Shown: in pieces, positions 12,358 to 22,550 of the stretch
Numbering within the stretch: the stretch's first letter is position 1
Layout: the number at the start of each line of letters is the position of its first letter
DNA from: Panagrolaimus kolymaensis
Lineage: Eukaryota; Nematoda; Chromadorea; Rhabditida; Panagrolaimidae
DNA: 64,000 nt
NCBI GenBank assembly: GCA_028622995.1
Contig: JAJQJQ010000004.1
Span: 2,852,001 to 2,916,000, forward strand
Direction of reading: 5' to 3'
Notes under the pieces: generated by a model
Seen by the model: the letters and a program-made list of their open reading frames with translations, nothing else
Databases searched by the model: none
What the model was told of the DNA's origin: nothing
Position numbers and translations under genes: made by a program

Positions 12358-12815
12358 CGTAGAAGCTGTAGAAATTATATCAGAAAATTGAATGAGTGAT
12401 AAAGAAAAAGTACCAAAGGATCGCTACCTAAAAAATAAATTAAAGAATAAGAAATAATCGCAAAGTTTCCAAACATATACTCGCAAACACGTTAAAGCAA
12501 GCGATAGTATCCAGCAATTACAAAAATATTCAATGAACATAACTAAATTTTTTATAAATCAAAGCTTGAAATAAATGATTTGTCTCATTTCTTCAAAGAC
12601 ACACGAAAAAAATGTTTTTGTTCTCGCGATTTCGAAGGCCAATGAAAGAGAGAGAGAGCGAGAGCGAGGGAATCAAAAATTTTTCCCAGTTGATTGGTAA
12701 AACAAGCAGCGAAGAAAAATTTGCTTTCATGAAAGAAAGAATGTGAAACCAATATTTTACAAAATACAAATCTCTTTATTATTAAATAAACCCAAAAACA
12801 TTTTAATAATAAATT
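12358..12815. other. Spacer upstream of the F-box-like gene, with a GA-rich tract
   Basis: Contains a purine tract of GA repeats at about 12645-12670 and otherwise AT-rich sequence. It lies between the F-box-like start and the P450 stop. No coding or RNA gene seen. Confidence 0.5.
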
Positions 12816-14447
12816 TTAAACACGTTCAATTACACAAGCTTTAAAAGGTTTGATAGCTTTTACAAAGCTATAATCAAATTCATAAGGAGGAAGATTATTA
12901 GGATCTTCAGGATGGAATTCAAAATGTTGAAAAAAAGTTGATATAAAAAGAAATACTTCCATTCTTCCAAGACTTTCACCAAGGCATGTACGTTTTCCAA
13001 TGGAAAATGGAAGAATGCGATCATCTTTTTTAAAATTATTTTGTTTATCAAGATGTCGAGTTGGATCGAATTTTTGTGGCTCTAAAATCTTTGTTTATTT
13101 AGTTTTTTTGTCGTTGATTGCATTGTTGCTTACCAGAAAATACATTTTCATCAATATGAACGGTAAAAAATTGAGGAATTATTGTTGTTCCTTTTGGAAT
13201 TACATATCCATCAATGGTGAGATCATCCGCTGTACGACGTTGAGTATTAAATGCCACAAATACCGTAAGTCTTTGAACTTCTTGAATACAAGCATTCAAA
13301 TATGGAAGCTTTGGTTGATCCGACATTTTTATTATTACATCTTTTCCAAGAACTCGATCAATTTCCTCATGAACTTTCTTTTGAATTTCGAGATCTCGAA
13401 TCATGTAAAAAATAAACATTTGAATTGTGTTACTTATTGTTTCTAATCCAGCACCAAACATATCATAAACTGATGCAACTATTTGGTGATCACTCCATTC
13501 ACTAGTTGGGTCCATGTTGTTGGGATTATGTTTTCGCTGTTCAATCAAAAAAGCATCAACGTAATCGCGAGGCTCACTATCAAAATTAATTGTTTCTCGA
13601 TGTTCTTTGAGTTGTTTTTGGAATAATTTAACTCCATCGCCAACTTTTTCATAGAGTTTTTTGTAGGAAGAACCAAACATAAAGTCCAAATATTTCAAAG
13701 GTCTCCAAATTTCCATGAAAAACGTATAAGGATGATTAAAAACTTCTGAACCATCAATAATTTTGTTTCGAAATTCAACAATATTATCAAAACTCATAGT
13801 TGTTCCAAAACAAAGTTGATAAATAATATTTCCAGCACAAGTCTGGAAAATATGGGAATTATTGGCAACATTAGTCGCTTTATGATTGCAACTTACATAT
13901 AAAGCTTCACTAACATCAGCTGGATTTCCATTAAGTTTTTTAAAATAAGCGCAAGCATCACTGGCTTGATTTATAATTGCGTCTTCTAAAACCGGTTTAC
14001 CAACTCCAAAATCTTTAAGAACATGCATAGCGAAGCGTCGTTGAGTTTTCCAAAATGAATCGGATGAAAAAGTAAAGCCGAAATTTCCTCCAAATATTCG
14101 CTCATTAACGAGATACTCAGGTCGACCAAAAGTTTTATCACCATCTTTTATAAATACTGATTTTAATTGCTAAAATAGGGTTCATAGAAAAAGCTACAAT
14201 AAAATCAAATGATTATTACTTCAGTTTCAGAAACAATTATGTTAGGATCTGGAAGCCATAAAGTCATAACAGGTCCATATTTATTTTTCATTTCTAAAAG
14301 TTGATTATCGATATTATTCATATCCATAATTGGGATATTTCCTATCAATGGGTATGGCATGGGTCCTGGAGGAAGATTACGACGTCGCCAATAAAGTTGA
14401 TGAAAGAGGAAAACAAAAATAAGTGAAAGAAAAATTAGAGCAAACAT
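12816..14447 (-). CDS. Cytochrome P450 monooxygenase, microsomal type, 491 aa
   Basis: Haem-thiolate monooxygenase anchored in the ER. Exons 14447-14220, 14169-13897, 13842-13134 and 13081-12816 give 491 aa, normal for the family. The N-terminus is a membrane anchor (MFALIFLSLIFVFLFHQLYW) followed by the proline-rich hinge NLPPGPMPYPLIGN. The I-helix oxygen-binding motif is FGAGLET, the K-helix ExxR is EVQR, and the haem-binding loop is FSIGKRTCLGES with the Cys ligand. The intron at 13843-13896 is 54 bases, has canonical GTAAG...CCAG ends and contains no stop in frame, so a simple ORF reads through it and would add 18 foreign residues; I splice it out because the join SEALY/TCAGNIIYQ fits the family better. 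Substrate is not predictable. Confidence 0.93.
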
Positions 14448-14925
14448 TTTTTAGAAGTTTTTTTTGTCTTTCTTTGTTAAACACCTGTCATTTTTTTATT
14501 AGTTTTATACCCATCTTTGCAAGCGTTTTTTAGAAAGATAACATAACACAAAGTACTTTCAAACATTGACATTGGAGACACTATATGTATGTGTATGTAC
14601 AAGGCAATAAATCAAATTTCCCTTTTTGATTAGTTATCTTGCATTATTGGCTTGAAGTCAGTTTCAAGCAAATTAATTTTTGGTTGTTATTTGCACTTTT
14701 GCATAACTTTAAAAAAATGCTATCCATTCATCACTATGAAAGCAACGCATCCAAATAATGTGTGTGCCTAAAAAGCGATTCAGCCACTACAGTAACCTCA
14801 CACAACAAAGCTTCAAACAAGTAACAAACAAAATGAAAAATTAGTTGCTTTATTATCAAAAAATTATATACAATAAAGGACAATAAAAGAAAAATATATT
14901 AAAAAATTCATTATTAAAATCATCT
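14448..14925. other. Spacer between the P450 and LEA-like genes
   Basis: AT-rich. Presumed P450 promoter. No features seen. Confidence 0.5.
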
Positions 14926-16044
14926 TCACTTCTTTGAATCAGCACCTTCTGCAGCTTTTTCATTGAACTTTGCTTTGGCATCTTGGTATTTCTTGATGAC
15001 TTGATCACGATGAGCATGAGCTGCTTCTTTACCTTCTTGAGCTTTTTCATCGGCTGCATTTTTGGCATCTTCAGCTTTGTCTTTGATAGTTTCTTTAGCA
15101 TCTTCGATTTTATCAGCTGCATCATCCTTGAGTTCTTTAGCACCTTCGACAACATCAGAAGCACCTTCTTTGATTGTTTCAGATGCATCATGAGCTTTAC
15201 CAATGACGATATCTTTAGCTACTTCGGTTTTTTCAGAGATGTCGTGTTCAACCTAAAAACCCAATGAGTGTTAAATAATTTTCTATAAAAATAAACTTAC
15301 TTCTTTAGCCTTTTGTGCGCCTTCATGAGCCTTTTCATTGACAGTTTCTTTCACGTCTTCAACCTTTTCTTCTACAGCTTCTTTGGCATCCTTGGCTTTT
15401 TCAGCGATGAAAGAACCAACGTTCTTGACGGCTTCAACAGCTTTAGCACCCAATTTTACGGTTTCATTTGCAGCAGTTTTTGCTCCATCGACAATTGCTT
15501 CACCAGCACCAACAGCAACGTTCTTTGTACCATTTGCAACGTAGACCGCAGCGTTCTTAGTTCCATTGGCGGCATCAACAGCAAGATCTTTAGTACCAAT
15601 AGCGGCATCTTTAGCAAGTACACCAGCTTCAGCACCCTTTTCGATTGTTTTATTTGCTGCAACTTTAGCACCATGAGCAACTGATTCTGCAGCACCAACA
15701 ACAGCGTTCTTTGTTCCATTAGCTGCATCTACGGCAAGATCTTTGGCACCAACAGCGGCATCTTTAGCAAGTACACCAGCTTCAGCACCCTTTTCGATTG
15801 TTTCATTTGCTGCAACTTTAGCACCATGAGCAACTGATTCTGCACCATGAGCAAAACTACCACCAGCATATGCACCAACATCTTCAGCATTCTTAACAAA
15901 AGCATCAGCGGTTGAATTATAACGAACAGCAGCAGAATTGTAATGATGACCATATCCAAGAGGTTCTGATGATATCCATGGCCATGGTATAGCAGAAGTT
16001 GATGCTAAAAGGAGCATAAAAACGAAATGGTTTGAGAACGACAT
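14926..16044 (-). CDS. Secreted LEA-like (group 3 type) repetitive Ala/Lys/Glu protein, 356 aa
   Basis: Predicted extracellular or secretory-route stress protein. Two exons (16044-15301, 15252-14926) joined in phase 0. The start MSFSNHFVFMLLLASTSA is a clean signal peptide; an in-frame ATG at 16095 is less likely because a TATA box lies at 16098-16106, so transcription should begin below it. The mature chain is built of 11-residue-like repeats rich in Ala, Lys, Glu, Asp and Gly (AANETIEKGAEAGVLAKDAA, TKNAAVYVANGTKNVAV, EKAKDAKEAVEEKVEDVKE), the amphipathic pattern of group 3 LEA proteins, which protect proteins and membranes in drying. It carries several N-glycosylation sequons (NST, NET, NGT, NKT), consistent with a secretory route. 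A 153-base internal tandem duplication is described separately. Confidence 0.8.
15602..15850 (-). repeat. Internal tandem duplication in the LEA-like gene, 153-base unit
   Basis: The stretch from 15602 to 15754 is repeated from 15755 to about 15850 (second copy partial) with few changes. It encodes the unit starting ESVAHGAKVAANxTIEKGAE and ending with the NGTKNA block. The period is 51 codons, so frame is kept. Confidence 0.8.
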
Positions 16045-16097
16045 CTTTTCACGAATTTCAGCAAAGACGAATGAAAGCTTTTTCATGGATTCCAAAT

Positions 16098-16106
16098 CCT
16101 TTTATA
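16098..16106 (-). promoter_or_regulatory. TATA box of the LEA-like gene
   Basis: TATAAAAGG on the minus strand, 54 bases before the chosen ATG at 16044. Its position argues against the in-frame ATGs at 16095 and 16086, which would fall at or before the transcription start. Confidence 0.5.
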
Positions 16107-16349
16107 CGTTTTTTCGAAAGTTAGATTGAAAAAAAATTTGCATAAACTTTTTACGTTGAATGGAACTTGATTTTCCCAAGCCTCGAAAGATTCCTGAAGG
16201 GAAATATACAAGCGCGCAATCCCAAAAATCCAATGATTAACCTTTACCAACAGCAACTTCCAACAAACAAATCTAACTAATTTTTTACAAGTTTATTCAA
16301 CAACAAACAATAATGATACAAAAACAAAATAAATAAATTACATAACATG

Positions 16350-18563
16350 TCAATTTTTTAAAGTAATCGAAACAATGTTGATTTCATCTTTAGGTCGTCC
16401 TGATTTTTCATAAGTTGGTGTTTGATTGATCTTTTGTACTACACTATATCCATCAGCGACTTCACCAAAAAGTGTATTCTTTCCATCCAAAAATTCTGCA
16501 GGAACAACAGTGAAGAAAAATTGAGATCCATTTGTATTTGGTCCAGCATTAGCCATTGAGAGTCGAAAAGGTTTATCATGTCGAAGCATAGGATGAAATT
16601 CATCTTCAAAATCAGGTCCCCAAATACTTTGACCACCAGTTCCTTTACCCGTTGGATCACCAGTTTGAATAATCTAAAATAAACATAAAGTAAACGAAAG
16701 AATAACTAAAATGGTACTTACAAATGATTTAATAACACGATGAAAGCAATGTCCATTATAATATCCACGACGAGCATGAGTAACAAAATTTTCAACAGCT
16801 TTCGGACATTCTTTAGGAAATAATCTAACATGGATATCGCCACAAGTTGTATGAATGATTGCTGCATCGGTCATCGCTTTAGATTCTTCTTCATGGTCGA
16901 AGGTTGTGAGAGCATCTTCCTTTCGAGGTTTTTCATTGAAGACATCACGATTTGTAACACCTTCTTCTTCTTCTCCACCAGTAAATGGTTCAGCATTAGT
17001 GAAAATATAAAAACGATTCTTTCGATAAGCTGATGCAATCTTAAAAAAATTATTTGTAAAATTTATAAAGTAATCTTAAAACTTACAATCATCGGATCAA
17101 CATCAAACTTTCTCAATGCAGGATTTTCGGAAGCTTCAATTTCAGCAGTAATAGCAGCACCTTTGAGTCTTTCAGCTGTTGTTGGCATTGCTCGACAAAT
17201 TGCAGCACCCATAAATCTAACAGATTCGGTTTTTCCCAAATCTCGAACAACTTTTTCCGTGACAATGTTATAAATTCGCAATCCTATTGTACTTGGATAA
17301 ATCAAGAAGTTGCCAGATTCATCAAAAGATAATTGAATATTATCAAAAGCTTTGGGATCCTTGTTTATGTCCTTCTCCATTGCAACTTTTCGAGTCCAAT
17401 CAACATGCAAAAGTCCATGACGTCTGAAAAACAAAGAAAGAAAATAACTAATTTATGGTTAATAAAACTCACTCATTCAATTTAGCTTCTTCAATATAAC
17501 GAGTTAATGTTTCATCCAATACTTTGATAATCTTTCCAGTAATTACAGAAAATATTTTGAGACTTCGATCATGAGAAAATGTGGCAAAGTAATTTCCTGT
17601 TGGAGAAACCACAAGTGCTTTTGGCGGTTGACGAATTTTTGCAAATTCATAAAGATCAGTGTCGGTTTTAAATTCCCATTCGATATTCTTAGGAAACTCG
17701 TAACTTGTTTTGACACCAGACCAATATTCAAGCATTCCTCTTTCATCAATGGAAATAGTAACATTTAAAGCAGGAATGAACTAAAAAACAAGATATTATG
17801 GTGGCTTAAAAAAGAAAACTAACCTCCATCAAAGCAACAGGACGACTGTGAAGATTCTCAATAAGTTTGATAGGTGCATTTTCACCTTTACAATCATAAA
17901 CAAATATCTTTGGTGAATTTGCATCCGATATCGCCAAAGCTAGTTCAAGATCAGATCCAAGATGAACAAATGCAGCAATCTTAGGAGAAAATGGAAATTT
18001 GAACATATTAATCATATCAAAGTTGACGATATCAAAGATTTTCACTGTATTTTCTTGAGAGCACACTGTAGCCATTAGATTACCATTGTGATTAATCGTA
18101 ATATCAGAAAATGGATCTAAAACCATGTAAATAAGAAAAGCAAATTGGAAATAAAAAGCTTACGCATATGACATCGAAAATGCTTGACAAATTCAACACC
18201 TTCTTTATGAATTTTCTTCCAAAACTTTAAATGACCATCACAAGAAGCGGTAATGATAAAATCAGTTTTTGTTGCAAAAACATGAGTGATAACATCACGG
18301 TGCATAAAAGATTTTTCATATTGAGAAGCACGAGGAAGAGTTCGGAGATAAGTTTCTTCAAACTTCAATGCCTTTACTGGCTTTGGAGGAGCAACAGGTA
18401 CTACAAATGTTTCTTCGATTTCTTCTGTTTCAGTCACTTTGATTCTTTTCGTTTCTGGTTCATCTGATCCTCCAACTTCTTCTGTTACAGTTACTTCCAC
18501 TGTTCTTCTTAGTGATGCAGGGATCGCTGGTCCAACAATTTCATCATCTGGAACTCCTGCCAT
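16350..18563 (-). CDS. cyn-15: WD40-repeat cyclophilin PPWD1 / CYN-15, spliceosomal peptidyl-prolyl isomerase
   Basis: Nuclear peptidyl-prolyl cis-trans isomerase of the PPWD1 family, found in late spliceosomes. Six exons (18563-18164, 18116-17824, 17780-17473, 17423-17087, 17039-16722, 16673-16350), 659 aa; human PPWD1 is about 646 from memory. The N-terminus is acidic, then WD40 blades: [49 protein letters not shown], and [19 protein letters not shown]. The C-terminal cyclophilin domain has [27 protein letters not shown], the active-site FHRVI and [24 protein letters not shown] and the [10 protein letters not shown] block, ending in VSITLKN. The catalytic Arg of FHRV is present. Only 171 bases separate this start from the stop of rpn-7 upstream on the same strand, so an operon is possible. 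Confidence 0.97.
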
Positions 18564-18734
18564 CTACAAAAACCTTTCACTAAACTAACATAACAATAGA
18601 AAAACAAAGCCTAAATATTCCCGAGGTAAAAGACCCTTAATTTTGATAAAAAAAATTTAAAACTGCACTTTATTTAAACACACACCGTAGACAAAAAAAG
18701 AGTTATAAATAATACAGATATACGATAAATTAAA

Positions 18735-20140
18735 TTAGGCATTAATAACACGAGCAAGCTTCTGGATACGATTGAGAAGGATGTCACCATCACGCATAAC
18801 AGCTTTGTAGAGATGATTCTTATTATCTGGATGATTCATTTCAATAATTCCACGAACGGCATCAATACGACAGTTGAGTTGACTGGTTGAAATCAGACGA
18901 TGAAGTTCTCGATCGATGAAAGCCATTGAAACACCAAAATCCTTTGCCATCATGTCCAAGCGAACAGTTTTGTATGGAGTTAAAAATTGTTCATAAGCTT
19001 TTAGTCGCATCGCACGAGAATAGAAAGCATAATGTGGAGCAATATAACGATCAAATTTGAGACGTTGAGATTCGAGTTGTGCAAGCATAATGAAGAATTG
19101 ATCATAGGTGCAATTATAAAATGCTTCAACATATTGACGAATTGGGATTAAATCACCCTTTTCTCCACCACCAGTAAGTTGTTCTTGAATTTCATTGCAG
19201 CGCATAACCTTTTCTCGAAGTTCTGGACGATCAAGAGCTGAAAAATGAAAATGAGATTTTAGTAAGTTATAAGAATGTGAACGTACAGTAAACGGTTGTT
19301 AAAACAGTATAGAAGACGAGATCTTCATACGACATGAGTTCATACGATCCAAAAGTAGGGACAGCTTCAAGGAATAAAGATGCAGCGCCTTTGAAATCTC
19401 GAGTTGCCATCTTGTACAAACCTTCATATGAGCGAAGACGATTCTTGCGTTCCCAATCACCACCCTATAATATTCAATCAGATAAATCAATTAGTAAAAT
19501 TTACGAGACTTACTTGTTCCATTAATCCTTTAGCTTTGCTGATATTCGCACTAATGAGTTTGTGATCCAAGAAGAAAAGACCAAGACGAATAAGGTTGAA
19601 AACTAAATCAATACGATATCCCATGCCAACAGTTTTCTCATAAGTTTGACGGAAAGCAGATACTGCAGCTTCTTTATCACCAATTTGGCAGAGGTATTCA
19701 GACTTTTTCAGGAAGGCTTGACGAACTTCACTTTCTCCCAAATTTTGTTCAGCATCAAGGATTTCGGCATCGATTTCTTTCAATTTCTTAGCATTCTTTT
19801 CTTTAAGATCAGCTAATAAATCCTTATCGACATTGATTTGAAGTTCACTTGCGACGAGTTCATAAAATGGTCCCATTTCATTGTCCTTGATGAATTGAAG
19901 CAAGAGTTTGAGTTTTTCAGCTTTGACAGCGGGATCAATGGCTTTGTTGTTAACAAGAAAGCGTAATTGCGCAATTTCAAGATTGGGATTCTTTGAAATA
20001 AGCTGAAAAATAAAAGAGAAATTAATTAATAGAGAAGCACAAACAAGAAAGAAACTTACATCTTTTTCAAATTCATCAACAGATGTTGCAGATTTAGCTG
20101 TAGCTACCTTGGTTTGCGATTTCGAGCTTGATTCAGCCAT
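18735..20140 (-). CDS. rpn-7: 26S proteasome regulatory subunit RPN-7 (PSMD6)
   Basis: Lid subunit of the 19S regulatory particle. Four exons (20140-20060, 20002-19514, 19464-19287, 19237-18735), 416 aa; human PSMD6 is 389. The helical N-terminal half contains [20 protein letters not shown] and [22 protein letters not shown], followed by [21 protein letters not shown]. The PCI domain covers [55 protein letters not shown] and the winged-helix [21 protein letters not shown], ending QKLARVINA. All blocks fit PSMD6 in order. The first 20 residues are a Ser/Thr/Lys-rich extension. It shares a 302-base divergent spacer with the VPS18-like gene. Confidence 0.97.
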
Positions 20141-20442
20141 TTTTTGAAGTGATATCAAAAAAGGTAAAATAAAGGAAAGATAATACACGCAAAATAAGTT
20201 TTAGACAAAGATAAAAACTTTGAAGAAAAAAATGATGAGAAAGAAATTTCAATGTCATCCAAATTTTATAAGGCGAGGCATCGTTGATATAAAAGCCCGT
20301 TTTGCCAGAAATCTGTTCAAGTCCCTTACTTTCTTCAATCCTTTCAAAAATTTACTTCAATCAAAAAAATTTCTTCTGAAAGTTTTCCTCCTTTTTTATT
20401 AATTCATTTAATTAGATTTCCTTTTACTATTACTGGGTCACT
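20141..20442. promoter_or_regulatory. Divergent promoter region of rpn-7 (-) and vps-18-like (+)
   Basis: The two starts are 302 bases apart on opposite strands. An AG at 20414-20415 in TTTAATTAG, 27 bases before the VPS18 ATG, could be a spliced-leader acceptor. The frame is also open back to that AG, so an upstream cis exon is formally possible. The short plus frame 20220-20402 would then be outron. Confidence 0.5.
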
Positions 20443-22470
20443 ATGAAAGACTTAAAATGCTTGAAACAAGCGATGAAGCTCAAAGCAGATGATAATTTCA
20501 GCCATGAAAGTTATATCGAAGCAGCAACCCATTACTTTCAATCCAATGAACCTTTTGATGCTGTCATTCTTAAATTTATTAGCAATGAAAGTATTGAAAA
20601 AAGAAGAGGGCTAAAAACATATTTAATGCTTAGATTTGAAGCTGAAAATGATCCAGTAAGATTTGCTCTCCTCATTTGGTGGATTTTGGATATTTCATTG
20701 AGTGAATTAGCAGATAACAGAAGAGGGGAAGAAGGGATTGGAAATGATATCAATGGTTTGAAAAATAAATTAGACATATTTTTACGGAATCCATTAGTTT
20801 TGAGATGTTTGAAATTAAACAAAGAAGCTGCTTATAAACTTGCTTTATCACATTTGGATTTTGATACTCATATTATTTTATCTTCACTTTTTAAAGGTTT
20901 GTTGTTGTTGCTTGTTACTTGTATATAAGATCGTTGTGACAATGATTAGAGCTTTTATGGCTTTTCTCTACGAAACAATTTGTGTACTTTCTTGGTATGG
21001 AAATGAATCGTAGAGTTGTTGTAGCTACCATACAGTTTTTCAATAACACATTTCCAATTTTTTTTAACGAGTAAAATTTATTTTGTTATTTTAGATTATG
21101 AAACTCTTATTCGAATGTTTATCCTTCAAAACAAGTTTTCTGATGCACTGGGTGTTATCAAACAACGATCAAATCCTATTTTTTATTATAAATTTGCACC
21201 CGATATTTTACCAGCCATTCCAATTGAATTTTTACAAGCCATTTTACAAAATGAATCCATTCTTGATCCTTCTAACCTTCTTCCTGCATTTTATAAATCA
21301 TTGGAAAATCCTGAACTTGTTGCAATTGCATTTCAATATTTTTCTCATATTGTTGCCAGAGGCAAAGGCACTCGACCAATTCATGCATTCTTGCTTCGAA
21401 TTTATGCTGAATATAAACCTGATTTATTATTGGGTTATTTAATAAAGCATTCAAATATTGGCGATGAACCTGCTTATGATGTTGGAATGGCTTTAAGATT
21501 ATGTATTCGTAAAAGTTTGTGGACACATTTATAATTTTTTGATATTGCTAAACTAAAACAATATTTTAGATTTCAAAGACAGTTGCGTTTATCTTTACCA
21601 ACGCGAAGGAATGTATGAAAGCGCAGTAAAATATGCCCTTGAAATAGATTTAAATTTAGCTAAAGATTGTGCAAAACAAATTGGTGAAGAAGATGATGAT
21701 ATTTTTTCATTTGATGATGATGTAGCCATTTCAAAATCGGAAGAAGTTAAAAAGCATGCTTGGTTGATGATCGCTCGATACATGATTGAAAAACAATATT
21801 CAATAGCGGATGTTTTAAAGTTAATAAAAGAATCAGGGAATGTCATAAACGCGGATGATTTGCTTCCATTTTTTCCTGAATTCACTTCCATTGAAGCTCT
21901 CCAAGGACCATTTTGTGATTGTTTAAAAGAAAAATCAGAAAAGATTCAAGACTTACAACAAAGCATTAAAGAAGCAGCCGAACTTGCAGAATCCATTAAA
22001 GAAGATATTGAAATTCGAAAGAAAACTTATCGATTAGTAAAAATCACGGATAAATGCTTTCGATGTAAAGAAAATATTTTTTCTAAACCTTTTTATGCTT
22101 TTTATTGTTGGCATTATTTGCATTCAGATTGTTGTGAAGAAATTTTATTTGGACTTTTTAATCAGGTATGAATCTTTCTTTCAATGAAATGGCTAGCTTT
22201 TACTTTCTTGAAACACTTCAATCACACTTTTTTTAGGATGAAACCAGAAAGTACACTTTCTTCAAAAACGAATATGCAAGACTTTCTAATCAATTTGCTC
22301 GTGATGAAGATCCTTCGGTTAAAGCAAAACTTGATATTGTTAAAAGAAAAATCGGGGAAATGTTAAGTGATGATTGTCCTCTTTGTGGAAAGCGAGCCAT
22401 AAACCTCGTTGATGAACCATTTTACACCAAAAATGAATATGAAAGAGAAATGAAAGAATGGAAAATTTGA
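20443..22470 (+). CDS. vps-18: VPS18-like HOPS/CORVET subunit lacking the N-terminal beta-propeller
   Basis: Endolysosomal tethering complex subunit. Four exons (20443-20896, 21095-21514, 21570-22165, 22237-22470), 567 aa. The sequence follows the C-terminal half of animal VPS18: the solenoid (SYIEAATHYFQSNEPFDAVIL, LIRMFILQNKFSDALGVIKQ, FYYKFAPDILPAIPIEFLQA, NLLPAFYKSLENPELVAIAFQ, CVYLYQREGMYESAVKYAL, DLNLAKDCAKQIGEED, VLKLIKESGNVINADDLLPFFPEF), a coiled segment (LQQSIKEAAELAESIKEDIE), and a RING-like end with KCFRCKENIF, CWHYLHSDCC and CPLCGKRAI. Full-length VPS18 is about 970-1,030 aa; the missing 400 or so residues are the beta-propeller. The upstream DNA is a 302-base spacer and then rpn-7, so the propeller is not encoded next door. 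Intron 1 (198 bases) is longer than the others. Confidence 0.88.
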
Positions 22471-22550
22471 GTTTATGAAGAAAAAAATATTTATTATATT
22501 ATTGAAATTACAAATTATTATTATACATACAAAATAAAAAATATATAAAA

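Noticed and set aside
20220..20402. 60-residue plus frame in the divergent spacer before vps-18
   Set aside because: Lys/Phe-rich, AT-driven, no resemblance to the missing VPS18 propeller; better read as outron or promoter.
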